From assembly GCA_903870815.1 (NCBI GenBank), contig CAIQEI010000049.1, forward strand, positions 1-36,835: 36,835 bases of DNA, written 5' to 3'. The notes under the pieces are model-generated. The model was given only the letters and a program-made list of their open reading frames with translations, was not told where the DNA came from and ran no database searches. Positions 16,382 to 25,758 of this stretch are shown one piece after another. The translations under genes and the position numbers were made by a program. The number at the start of each line of letters is the position of its first letter. The first letter of the stretch is position 1. The stretch comes from an uncultured Verrucomicrobia subdivision 3 bacterium (lineage in GTDB: Bacteria; Verrucomicrobiota; Verrucomicrobiia; Limisphaerales; UBA11358).

Positions 16382-17371
16382 CTTCTTATTGGCCGCCAAC
16401 TGCTTCGCCAGGCGGATCGCCGCAATCATGCTGCCGGGATTTGCGATCCCTTTGCCCGCGATGTCGTAGGCCGTGCCGTGGTCGGGTGAGGTGCGGATGA
16501 AGGGCAGACCGAGCGTCCAGTTGATGCCGCTGTCGAAGGCGACGGCTTTCAGCGGCGCAAGCCCCTGGTCGTGATACATCGCGACGACGGCGTCAAATTC
16601 CCCTTTCAGCGCGTAGTGAAAAACCGTGTCGCCGCTCAGCGGACCGATGACATCGTAGCCGCATTTCTGTGCGGCCAGAACCGCCGGCGCAATCGTCGTA
16701 ATTTCCTCATCGCCAAATTCCCCGCCTTCGCCGGCATGCGGATTCAGCCCGGCGACGGCGATTTTTGCGCGCGGCAAGCCGAGGTCGCGGCAGGACTGTG
16801 CGGCCAGTTCAATGGCAAGCGTGATTTTCGCCGCCGTCAATCGTTCGGGAATCGACTTGATCGCAATGTGGACGGTTGCCAGCGCGACGCGCAGCCAGCG
16901 GCCGCGCTCATCGGTGCCCAGCAGCATCATGGCCGTGCGCTGCGCGCCAGCCAGTTCGGAGAGGAATTCCGTCTGCCCGACGAATTTATGGCCGGCGCGG
17001 ATGATGGCCTGCTTGTTGACGGGCGCGGTGACGAGCGCGTCGAGTTCGCCGCGCAGGCAGCGGTGGCCGCCCTCATGCAAGGCCGCGACGGCGGCGTTGG
17101 CGGCGAGCGGTGCACCGGCGGGCAGCGATTCGGGCAGCGTTTCAGCCAGCGGATTGAAGATGAAAAATCGGCCGGGGTCTTGGTAGCTGGAAAATTGTTT
17201 CAGCGGGAGATCCAGCGAAAATTCCCCATTCAGCCGCCGGAGAATTTTGGGATCGCCGATGAGCAGGTATCGCGTTTCATCCTGGCCGGCTTCGGCGGCG
17301 ATGGCTTTGAGCGCAACTTCCGGCCCGACGCCGGTGGCGTCGCCGAGGGAAATGCCAATCCAGTTCTTCAT
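16379..17371 (-). CDS. pdxA: 4-hydroxythreonine-4-phosphate dehydrogenase
   Basis: Oxidises 4-phosphohydroxy-L-threonine in the DXP-dependent route to pyridoxal phosphate. It has 330 residues, normal for PdxA. The metal-binding histidines are H168, H212 (GLNPHAGEGG) and H267 (MYHDQGL), matching E. coli H166, H211 and H266. The N-terminal GDATGVGPEV corresponds to the family GDPAGIGPE; the Asp-Pro to Asp-Ala change is mild. It lies 60 bases after the surA-like gene on the same strand, the same pairing as in enterobacterial surA-pdxA. Its C-terminus ends Lys-Lys-stop where a palindromic repeat begins. Confidence 0.96.
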   Translation of the reverse strand: MKNWIGISLGDATGVGPEVALKAIAAEAGQDETRYLLIGDPKILRRLNGEFSLDLPLKQFSSYQDPGRFFIFNPLAETLPESLPAGAPLAANAAVAALHEGGHRCLRGELDALVTAPVNKQAIIRAGHKFVGQTEFLSELAGAQRTAMMLLGTDERGRWLRVALATVHIAIKSIPERLTAAKITLAIELAAQSCRDLGLPRAKIAVAGLNPHAGEGGEFGDEEITTIAPAVLAAQKCGYDVIGPLSGDTVFHYALKGEFDAVVAMYHDQGLAPLKAVAFDSGINWTLGLPFIRTSPDHGTAYDIAGKGIANPGSMIAAIRLAKQLAANKK

Positions 17372-17431
17372 GGTGACGGCTGACCGGCAGCGGGTGACTT
17401 GTCAAGGGGCACCCGCCCCGTCCGCATATTT

Positions 17432-18388
17432 TCAAAAGTAGCGGATGAAGGTTTTTTTCTTGAGTCCTTCAATCCAATCCTTCTGCAATCTGGCCTGCTG
17501 CTTGAGCCGGAGATTTTTTTCGATATCGATGGCGACTTCCGTCAGCGGGCGGACATGCGCCGGCTTTTTTTCTTCAATCAGAATGAGGTAGCAGGTTTCG
17601 GGTGTGTCAATCACATCGCTGACCTGGCCGGGCGCAAGCTTGTCGGCGGCGGTGGCGAGTTCCTGGCGGAGAATGGAGCGCCGCTGCCAGCCCGCATCAC
17701 CCGCCTGGTTTTTCTGGGAGCCTTGGGAATAAATGGACGCCATCTCGGCGAAGGGGGCACCGTCCTTGATCTTGGCCTGGATTTCGTGGGCGAGATTGAC
17801 GGTGTTGGTGTCGTCCGGCGCGGATTTGGTGAGGACAATCATGCGGAGCTTGACCTGATCTTCGACGCGGAACTCGTCCTGGTTGGCGAGGTAATATTTT
17901 TCAATCTGGTAGGGCGAAATGAAAATCTCCCGCTGCACGTTCTGGTTGCGGAGGGCGGCTTCGATGTATTGCTCGCGCACCTGTTTCCGGAATTGTTCCA
18001 CAGTCATGCCCTGCGCCTGCAGCGTTTTCATGAACGTGACCCGGTCGCCAAAGCGGTCACGGATGCGTTCCTGAACCAGCTCGTCCACGACGGCATCGGG
18101 CAGCTTGTATCCCTCGGTATCGAAACTGCGGAGGATGAGCGCCCGTTCGACCAGTTGCTCCAGACTGTCATTGAGCGTCTCGTTGAGCTTTTCCTGAAAA
18201 ACGCCCGGCTCCGCGGAATATTGCCGGCGGAGCGCGTCGGCGGCGGGCCGGGAATAATCCTCCACCTCGGTGCGGGTGACAACGCGGCTGCTGACGACGC
18301 CCTGGATGCCGTCGATGACCATCGGTTCGGCCCCGGCGGAAAGGGCGGCGCCGATCACCAGCCAGGAAATGAAAGGAAAGGACTTCAT
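17432..18388 (-). CDS. surA: Periplasmic SurA-like chaperone/peptidyl-prolyl isomerase
   Basis: A 318-residue secreted protein. The signal peptide is about residues 1-21 with a probable cut after SAGA. The SurA N-terminal domain spans about 24-165 (opening with IDGIQGVVSSRVVTRTEVED, the usual start of mature SurA). A single parvulin domain is at about 170-275, including FAEMASIYSQGSQKNQAGDAGW and a closing LAPGQVSDVI. E. coli SurA has two parvulin domains and about 430 residues. The role is outer-membrane protein maturation. The ATG at 18388 is preferred over the adjacent TTG at 18391. pdxA follows 60 bases later. Confidence 0.87.
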   Translation of the reverse strand: MKSFPFISWLVIGAALSAGAEPMVIDGIQGVVSSRVVTRTEVEDYSRPAADALRRQYSAEPGVFQEKLNETLNDSLEQLVERALILRSFDTEGYKLPDAVVDELVQERIRDRFGDRVTFMKTLQAQGMTVEQFRKQVREQYIEAALRNQNVQREIFISPYQIEKYYLANQDEFRVEDQVKLRMIVLTKSAPDDTNTVNLAHEIQAKIKDGAPFAEMASIYSQGSQKNQAGDAGWQRRSILRQELATAADKLAPGQVSDVIDTPETCYLILIEEKKPAHVRPLTEVAIDIEKNLRLKQQARLQKDWIEGLKKKTFIRYF

Positions 18389-18435
18389 CAAATTTTGGGC
18401 ATGGTAACAACCCCGGTCGCGCGGTCAAGCGCCGC

Positions 18436-18612
18436 TCACATTTTCAGGTGCGCGTGCCACCACATTGCGAACGCCAGGGCCAGGCCGGAAGCCAGCGCCA
18501 CGGTAAATGCCCAGCGTCGGAAAATTTTCTGCTTCCGACGGAAGCTGCGTCCGCCCTGCCCCGGGAGCAGGTAAAAGCGTTCCCGTGGTTTATTAGATTT
18601 GAAGCCGAACAC
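18436..18612 (-). CDS. Small single-span membrane protein (58 aa)
   Basis: A 58-codon frame from GTG 18612. The N-terminal half is polar and strongly basic (RERFYLLPGQGGRSFRRKQK at about 10-29, then IFRR). One hydrophobic helix follows (about 35-51, Ala/Leu-rich), ending in Trp-Trp-His. The positive-inside pattern suggests a cytosolic N-terminus. There is no other start, because a stop lies two codons upstream of the GTG. It ends 48 bases before the surA start on the same strand and could lead that operon. I do not recognise a named family. The basic Gly-rich motif plus a clean TM helix makes it more likely real than chance. Confidence 0.5.
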   Translation of the reverse strand: MFGFKSNKPRERFYLLPGQGGRSFRRKQKIFRRWAFTVALASGLALAFAMWWHAHLKM

Positions 18613-18691
18613 ACGTTATTTTTAGCATGCGGGCCGCGGCTCCACAAGCCGCGCGCTTGCGATTGGAAATTTTTTCGCTAACGTTTTGCCC

Positions 18692-19513
18692 GTGCAACTT
18701 GAAGATCATCCCGGCGACATCATCCGCAAAGCCTGCGTGATGAACAACATTACCACTCCGACTGCCGCCAGCGCGGCCGGGCTATCCGGGGGCGAATTTG
18801 CGGCGTTCGGCGAAACCGGCCAGTCCGCAAGGAAAATCAATTTGGCCGCCCTGGCAAAACTGACCGGTTTGAATCCGGCCAAGCTCGAAGCCATCGCCAA
18901 CGGCTGGCTGCCATCGCCCAAGGATTTGTCCGGCTGGCGGGATCTCCGAGTGTTCACCTCCAAAAAAGACGACCTGTCGGTCAATTGCTACCTGGTCTGG
19001 GACGAAGTCACCCGCGACGCCGCGGTGTTTGACACCGGGCTGGATGCGCAGCCGGTGCTGGACACCATTGCGGCAGAAGGTTTAACGCTGCGGCATATTT
19101 TCATCACGCACTCGCATTGGGACCACATCGAAGCGCTGCCGCAATTCCGCACGGCGTGGCCGAAGGCGCGCTTGCACAGCGGCTCGAAAAACGCGCCGGT
19201 GGATCAGCGCAACAAGCCGGCGGAAATCATCCCGCTTGGCGGCCTTCGCGTGACGCACCGCGAGACGCCTGGCCACGCGGAGGACGGCGTGACGTATCTC
19301 GTTGGCAACTGGCAGGAAGACGCGCCGCACGTCGCCATCGTGGGCGACGCGATTTTCGCCGGCTCGATGGGCAACGGCAACGGCCACTGGGAACTCGCAA
19401 AACAGAAGGTGCGCGAACAGATTTTATCGCTGCCGGCGGCAACCTTGATTTGTTCCGGCCACGGCCCATTGACGACGGTCGAGGAGGAAAAAGAACACAA
19501 TCCATTTTTCTGA
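18692..19513 (+). CDS. HTH + metallo-beta-lactamase-fold hydrolase fusion
   Basis: A 273-residue protein starting at GTG 18692 (a TTG two codons upstream is less likely). Residues about 1-75 form a small helical domain starting LEDHPGDIIRKA, similar to the first helix of HigA/XRE-type HTH domains. A metallo-beta-lactamase fold follows from about 85. The metal motif is H140-S-H142-W-D144-H145, with a further His in TPGHAEDGV, Asp in GDAIF and a final SGHGP. Glyoxalase II, persulfide dioxygenase and other thiol-ester hydrolases share this fold, and the substrate cannot be told. The helical domain may no longer bind DNA. The gene stands alone. Confidence 0.8.
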   Translation: MQLEDHPGDIIRKACVMNNITTPTAASAAGLSGGEFAAFGETGQSARKINLAALAKLTGLNPAKLEAIANGWLPSPKDLSGWRDLRVFTSKKDDLSVNCYLVWDEVTRDAAVFDTGLDAQPVLDTIAAEGLTLRHIFITHSHWDHIEALPQFRTAWPKARLHSGSKNAPVDQRNKPAEIIPLGGLRVTHRETPGHAEDGVTYLVGNWQEDAPHVAIVGDAIFAGSMGNGNGHWELAKQKVREQILSLPAATLICSGHGPLTTVEEEKEHNPFF

Positions 19514-19794
19514 TTCCGCCAGCCCAATGGCTCGGGAACGTAAATTGACCAACGGCGACCGCATCCATTTCCGAACGACCTGACGCTTTAGATCAAGCCA
19601 TCCCTCGGTGAAAATATTCCGCCTTGTCCTTCGGGCGGGATTTAGATTATGGCGACGGCGGCGACCAAAACTCCAACTTGCTCGCCCAGTCCGACGGTCG
19701 CGCCGACATACATTCTCGGCGGGCGGACGCAGTCATTTTTTTGCGGTCAATATTTGCAATTCCCAAACCCTTCGGTAGCCGGTAAATTTGTCGG
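19514..19794. other. Intergenic region, no supported gene
   Basis: A 281-base gap. A weak hairpin, CCGCC (19619-19623) with GGCGG (19634-19638), is followed by only a short T stretch and might terminate the upstream gene. A 62-codon open frame at 19649-19837 is Pro/Thr-rich and overlaps the next gene out of frame; I regard it as chance. Confidence 0.4.
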
Positions 19795-20904
19795 ATGTCC
19801 GAACCGGTTCCCTACCTCGACCTGCGCGCCCAATTAAAACCGTTGCGTGCGGAAATTGACGCCGCCATCGCCCGCACGCTCGACAACTGTTCCTTCTGCC
19901 TCGGCCCGGACGTGGCGCAGTTTGAAAAGGATTTTGCCGTATTTTGCGGTGCGCAGCACGCACTCGGGTTCAACAGCGGCACCTCCGCGTTGCACGTCGC
20001 GATGCGGCTGCTCGGCGTCGGGCCGGGCGACGAGGTCATCACGACCCCCTATACGTTCATTGCGACGAGTTGGGCGATTTCCTACTGCGGCGCGAAGCCG
20101 GTCTATGTGGATATTGACGATGCGACGTTCAATCTTGATCCAAACCTAATCGAACGCGCCATCACGCCGCGCACCAAGGCGGTTTTACCGGTGCATCTTT
20201 ACGGCCAGCCGTTCGACGTGGACGCGGTGGCGGCCATCTGTCGCAAGCACAAGCTGCCATTCGTCGAGGACGCGGCGCAGGCGCACGGCGCAAAATTCAA
20301 GGGCAAGACGGTCGGCTCGCTCGGGGACATCGCGTGCTTCAGTTTTTATCCGGCTAAAAATCTCGGCGCTTGCGGCGAAGGCGGCGCGCTGGTGACGAAC
20401 AACGCCGCGTTAGCCGCCCGGGCGAAAGCATTGCGCGAACATGGGTCCACCGTCCGGTATCACCATGACGAGGTGGGCTACAATTACCGGCTGGAAGGAA
20501 TCCAAGGAGCGGTGCTGGGCGTGAAGCTGAAGCATCTGGGGCGTTGGACGCGTGAGCGCCAGCGCGTGGCGGATCGCTACGCGGAACTGCTGGGCGACAC
20601 GCCGCTGAAACTGCCGGTGGTTGCCGCCGGCAATGAAAGCGCATGGCATCTCTATACCGTGCGCCATCCGCGCCGGGAGGAACTGAAGAAATTTCTGGAC
20701 GCAAACGGCATCGGCAACGCGGTGCATTATCCGCTGCCGCTGCATCTGCAGAAGGTTTATGCGCCGCTCGGCCACCAGCCGGGCGATTTTCCGGTGGCGG
20801 AAAAAGCGGCGCGGGAATGCCTGAGTCTGCCGATGTTTCCGGAACTGACCGACGCGCAGATCCAGCGCGTGGCGGCGGTGGTGAAGGATTTTTTCCGGTC
20901 ATAG
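19795..20904 (+). CDS. DegT/DnrJ/EryC1/StrS-family aminotransferase
   Basis: A PLP-dependent aminotransferase of the kind that makes amino sugars from keto-sugar nucleotides for surface polysaccharides. It has 369 residues. The PLP lysine is K188 in FYPAKNLGACGEGG, the ring-binding aspartate is D159 in EDAAQAHGA, and the phosphate-binding NSGTSAL is at 60-66. The YHHDEVGYNYRLEGIQGAVL block is typical of the family. The ATG at 19795 puts PYLDLRAQ at the expected N-terminal place. No sugar-nucleotide genes lie beside it, so the substrate is unknown. It ends 133 bases before the aldolase gene. Confidence 0.92.
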   Translation: MSEPVPYLDLRAQLKPLRAEIDAAIARTLDNCSFCLGPDVAQFEKDFAVFCGAQHALGFNSGTSALHVAMRLLGVGPGDEVITTPYTFIATSWAISYCGAKPVYVDIDDATFNLDPNLIERAITPRTKAVLPVHLYGQPFDVDAVAAICRKHKLPFVEDAAQAHGAKFKGKTVGSLGDIACFSFYPAKNLGACGEGGALVTNNAALAARAKALREHGSTVRYHHDEVGYNYRLEGIQGAVLGVKLKHLGRWTRERQRVADRYAELLGDTPLKLPVVAAGNESAWHLYTVRHPRREELKKFLDANGIGNAVHYPLPLHLQKVYAPLGHQPGDFPVAEKAARECLSLPMFPELTDAQIQRVAAVVKDFFRS

Positions 20905-20953
20905 GCAAAGGGTTGAGAGCTGGATTCCCGTGGTTGCGAAACGGACCGATTTT

Positions 20954-20985
20954 TTGATTTTCTTCCGGCGGAAAATGCTTATAAT
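20954..20985 (+). promoter_or_regulatory. Possible promoter of the aldolase gene
   Basis: A perfect -10 hexamer TATAAT is at 20980-20985, 52 bases before the fba ATG. The best -35 candidate, TTGATT (20954-20959), is 20 bases away, longer than the usual 17, so only the -10 is well supported. Confidence 0.35.
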
Positions 20986-21037
20986 TTCGGGTGTTGGAGA
21001 AACCCGGGCCGTTCGTCCCAAAAAATAGATCAAATTT

Positions 21038-22000
21038 ATGCCACTGACACACACCAAAGAGCTGTTCGCCAAGGCGCTTAAAGGCAAGTACGCCCTCGGC
21101 GCATTCAACGTCAACAACATGGAACTCATCCAGGCTATCGTCGAGGCCTGCGAAGAGGAGAAAGCGCCGTTGATGCTGCAGATTTCCAAAGGCGCGCGCC
21201 AGTACGCCAACCCGGTTTACCTCAAAAAACTCATCGAGGCTGCCGTCAGCGTGTCCAACGTGCCGATCGCCGTCCACCTCGACCACGGCGACACATTCGA
21301 ACTCTGCAAACAGTGCATTGACGAAGGTTTCACCAGCGTGATGATCGACGCCAGCCACGAGACGTTCGAGAAGAACGCCGAGATCACTCGAAAAGTCGTC
21401 GAATACGCGCACAAATACAATTGCTCCGTGGAATCAGAACTCGGCCATTTGGTCGGCGCGCAGTTTGACGAAGGTGAAGAAGGCGGCGCCCACTCGACCA
21501 GCGGCCACTACACGAATCCGGAGGAAGCCGTCAAGTTCGTCAAGGAAACCGGCTGCGATTCCCTCGCGATCGCCATCGGCAACAGCCACGGTGCCTATAA
21601 ATTCAAGGGCGAACAGCACCTTGACCTCGAACGACTCAAACTCATCAAGCAGGCGCTGCTCGAGGCAAATCTGGGCGATTACCCGCTGGTGCTGCACGGC
21701 GCGTCCAGCGTACCAAAGTATCTTGTGGACGAAATCAACAAATACGGCGGCAAGATGCCCGACGCGCAAGGGGTGCCGGAAGCCGACATCGAGGTTGCGC
21801 GCCGCGTGGGTTGCACCAAGGTCAACATTGATACCGACCTCCGCATGGCCATGACCGCGGGAATCCGCAAAGTGTTCGCCGAAAAACCGGGTGAATTTGA
21901 TCCGCGAAAATATCTCGGGCCCGCCCGTCAGGCCGTCAAAGACCTCGTCCGCCACAAGGTGAAAGACGTCCTGTGCTGCGCCGGCCACGCATTCGACTGA
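21038..22000 (+). CDS. fba: Class II fructose-bisphosphate aldolase
   Basis: Zinc-dependent cleavage of fructose-1,6-bisphosphate to two triose phosphates in glycolysis and gluconeogenesis. It has 320 residues. Catalytic D82 and zinc ligand H83 lie in HLDHGD. E134 and H184 (SHGAYKF) are further metal-site residues, and H220 is in LHGASSVP. The phosphate-binding VNIDTDLR block is near 278-285. Related tagatose-bisphosphate aldolases (GatY/KbaY) share these motifs, but the lack of galactitol genes favours FBP aldolase. It has its own likely promoter and a strong terminator, so it is monocistronic. Confidence 0.94.
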   Translation: MPLTHTKELFAKALKGKYALGAFNVNNMELIQAIVEACEEEKAPLMLQISKGARQYANPVYLKKLIEAAVSVSNVPIAVHLDHGDTFELCKQCIDEGFTSVMIDASHETFEKNAEITRKVVEYAHKYNCSVESELGHLVGAQFDEGEEGGAHSTSGHYTNPEEAVKFVKETGCDSLAIAIGNSHGAYKFKGEQHLDLERLKLIKQALLEANLGDYPLVLHGASSVPKYLVDEINKYGGKMPDAQGVPEADIEVARRVGCTKVNIDTDLRMAMTAGIRKVFAEKPGEFDPRKYLGPARQAVKDLVRHKVKDVLCCAGHAFD

Positions 22001-22016
22001 ATTGATTCCGACTAAT

Positions 22017-22053
22017 CCCCCGGGTCTGGAAAAGGCCCGGGGTATTTTTTTTT
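22017..22053 (+). terminator. Intrinsic terminator of the aldolase gene
   Basis: CCCCGGG (22018-22024) pairs with CCCGGGG (22036-22042), followed by TATTTTTTTTT. It starts 17 bases after the fba stop. Confidence 0.92.
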
Positions 22054-22303
22054 GCGGGGAGACGGACTAAGAAAGGCAAAACCTGCAAATCATCGGTATA
22101 AGCCCAATCGGGAAGAGGTGATGTATATAATGCGTCAAAGCTGCCTAGGACTCGAGGCACATCCGGAGCATCAGGACAGCAGCACCAATGGCATATATTG
22201 ACTGCATTCAGGGGAGAAGGAACAAAATTAAACGTGAAAATTAAACCGAAGAAATCACTAATAAAAATGAGGGTTTAATCCACTTTCTCTCCCATTAAAA
22301 CCG
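22054..22303. other. Intergenic region between fba terminator and tRNA-Leu
   Basis: 250 bases, more AT-rich than the surroundings. A TATAAT at 22126-22131 has no matching -35 and no gene to drive on the plus strand. I see no coding frame. The stretch next to the tRNA would be its 3' trailer, since the tRNA is on the minus strand. Confidence 0.5.
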
Positions 22304-22388
22304 TGGTGCGCATAGCAGGACTTGAACCTGCACGCCTTGCGGCACTACCACCTCAAAGTAGCGTGTCTGCCAATTCCACCATATGCGC
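22304..22388 (-). tRNA. tRNA-Leu (anticodon GAG)
   Basis: An 85-base class II tRNA with encoded CCA. The acceptor stem GCGCATA pairs with TATGCGC. The D stem is GTG/CAC with the GG-containing loop. The anticodon stem CTACT/GGTAG encloses TTGAGGT, so the anticodon is GAG (at 22354-22352). The long variable arm is a GCC-GCAA-GGC hairpin, typical of leucine tRNAs. The T arm is GCAGG-TTCAAGT-CCTGC, and the discriminator is A. It reads CUC/CUU leucine codons. Confidence 0.97.
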
Positions 22389-22600
22389 AACCAGATGAAA
22401 ACAATAGGGGATTGTGCGGTTCTAGTGAAGTAAAAAGTGACGCCGTTCCAACCTCTGTTCATTCCTGGAGCAAAAAATCCAAAAAACAACGTCGGTTTTC
22501 AGCGGGTTGGCTAGGAGTTGTTTCGGTTCCAGCGGACGGCGAGCTTAACGGCCTAAACCGAGGATTAATCTTCCCAGACGATCCTGCAGTGACAAATTAT
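22389..22600. other. Intergenic region between tRNA-Leu and the outer-membrane gene
   Basis: 212 bases with no supported gene. It serves as 5' flank of the tRNA and 3' flank of the outer-membrane protein gene, both on the minus strand. No clear hairpin terminator was found. Confidence 0.4.
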
Positions 22601-23809
22601 TCATCGGCCCAGCAGCCAGTTCCAGCCGCGCCACTGCGTGGGCTGGGTGGAACTGAAACCGTCGCCGTGCGGCTTTTCCAAGTCAATCTGGAGCAGGAAG
22701 GTGAGGCTGCTCGCGCCGCGTTCGCCATCGCGGATGGCGTTGAAACCATAGCCGTAGCTTGCGATGAAGCGGAATTTGTCCGATGGCGCGCGGTATAAAA
22801 TCCCCCCGCCGACGCCGCTAACCGAGTTGCCGGACTGGCCGGTGCCGGGCAGGTAGTCGATGACGGCGGTGGCGGCGTTGAAGTCGAGGTTCCAGCGCTC
22901 GTTGGGCGCGATGGGCAGCAGATAGCTGGCGTTCAGCAGCACGAACTGCTTGGCGCTGAATTCCTGATAATAATAGCCGGGCAGCGTCAGCGGGTATTCC
23001 GCGACGAGCGGGAGAAAGCCGCCGAGCCGGTAGGCGCTCAGGCGGTCGGCGTCCACGGTGGTGCCGCCGACGAGGCGCGCGTAAAAATTTTGTTTGCTGT
23101 CGGGCAACGTATAGGACAGCGCCGCCGCGCTCCAGAACTGGTGCGCGGATCGTTCGATTTGCCGGTCGTCATTAAAACCATAGCCGCCGGGGTTCGCGCG
23201 GAAGTAACCTTCATACCAGATGGAAATTTCCATCGCGAGCGCAGGAAACAGCGTCGGCTCGATGCCGCCCCAACGCAGGCCGGTGCGCACGCTGTAGGTC
23301 ATGCCGGTTTTTGGAAGTTGAAAATCGTTGGCGGTGGTGTCGTTGCGTTCGTAGGCGGAATAATGCGCTGCGCCGCGCAGGACATAGTTTAGCGGAATCA
23401 GGTCGCCCGGGTTGAACAGGTGATAGACGCTGGCCGAAACCTCGCCGTCGTTGCCATCGAAGGACTGGGCTTCGATGTATTTGCCGCCGTCGACCTCGCT
23501 GTAGCTGTCCGCAAAACCGCCGCCGGCCGCGCCGATGGCGAAATCAGTGTTCGGCCCGAGCAGGTGGTTGAAGCCGAGTTCGGTATCGAGATAGACCGGC
23601 GCAAGCGCGAGCCGCCAGGTGAGGTTGGTGCGGATGAAGTCCGGCTGGTTATGGTAATAAAACCCGTAGGCGCCGAGCGGCGAAACGCCTTCGAGCGGCT
23701 GGTCGTAGCCCATCTGGATGAGGTCGCGCTTGACTGGGTCAATTTGCGCGGTGGCGGTAAGCGGGAGCAAGAGCGCCAGCCACCACCAGCCTTTTCCGAT
23801 TGACCGCAT
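22601..23809 (-). CDS. Predicted outer-membrane beta-barrel protein
   Basis: 402 residues starting with a signal peptide (Trp/Leu-rich core, cut probably after TATAQ at about 22). The mature part has many alternating aromatic and small residues (for example YYYQEFSAKQFVLLNASYLL), Gly-rich turns and repeated 10-12 residue strands, which suggests a barrel of the porin or transport-channel type. No named family was recognised. The ATG at 23809 is chosen because the signal peptide follows it; the frame continues upstream to 23926 without signal character. The start codon lies in a perfect 12-bp inverted repeat. The gene diverges from carB across 107 bases. Confidence 0.65.
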   Translation of the reverse strand: MRSIGKGWWWLALLLPLTATAQIDPVKRDLIQMGYDQPLEGVSPLGAYGFYYHNQPDFIRTNLTWRLALAPVYLDTELGFNHLLGPNTDFAIGAAGGGFADSYSEVDGGKYIEAQSFDGNDGEVSASVYHLFNPGDLIPLNYVLRGAAHYSAYERNDTTANDFQLPKTGMTYSVRTGLRWGGIEPTLFPALAMEISIWYEGYFRANPGGYGFNDDRQIERSAHQFWSAAALSYTLPDSKQNFYARLVGGTTVDADRLSAYRLGGFLPLVAEYPLTLPGYYYQEFSAKQFVLLNASYLLPIAPNERWNLDFNAATAVIDYLPGTGQSGNSVSGVGGGILYRAPSDKFRFIASYGYGFNAIRDGERGASSLTFLLQIDLEKPHGDGFSSTQPTQWRGWNWLLGR

Positions 23810-23838
23810 GGCGATGTCATAAAGCAATCGCCATGCGG
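23804..23838 (-). promoter_or_regulatory. Perfect inverted repeat covering the outer-membrane gene start
   Basis: CCGCATGGCGAT (23804-23815) and ATCGCCATGCGG (23827-23838) are exact reverse complements separated by 11 bases. In the minus-strand mRNA, the AUG (23809-23807) is in the 3' arm and would be base-paired. It could be a translation-controlling hairpin or a dimeric-protein operator. Confidence 0.55.
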
Positions 23839-23916
23839 CGGCAAGCGCGTTTGCGCCATACTTTCTGGACACGCGGAAAAAATTCCGGCTTACTGTTGCG
23901 AATTTAATTTCGCCGA

Positions 23917-25707
<1,791 letters not shown>

Positions 25708-25758
25708 TTTCGCGACGCTACTTGTAACGGCGGCACGGCGGATGCCGTCCAAGCCTTG

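Noticed and set aside
19649-19837. 62-codon frame before the DegT gene
   Set aside because: Pro/Thr-rich, no ribosome-binding site, and overlaps the true gene out of frame.
22126-22131. TATAAT in the fba-tRNA gap
   Set aside because: No -35 at a proper distance and no plus-strand gene downstream, since the tRNA is on the opposite strand.
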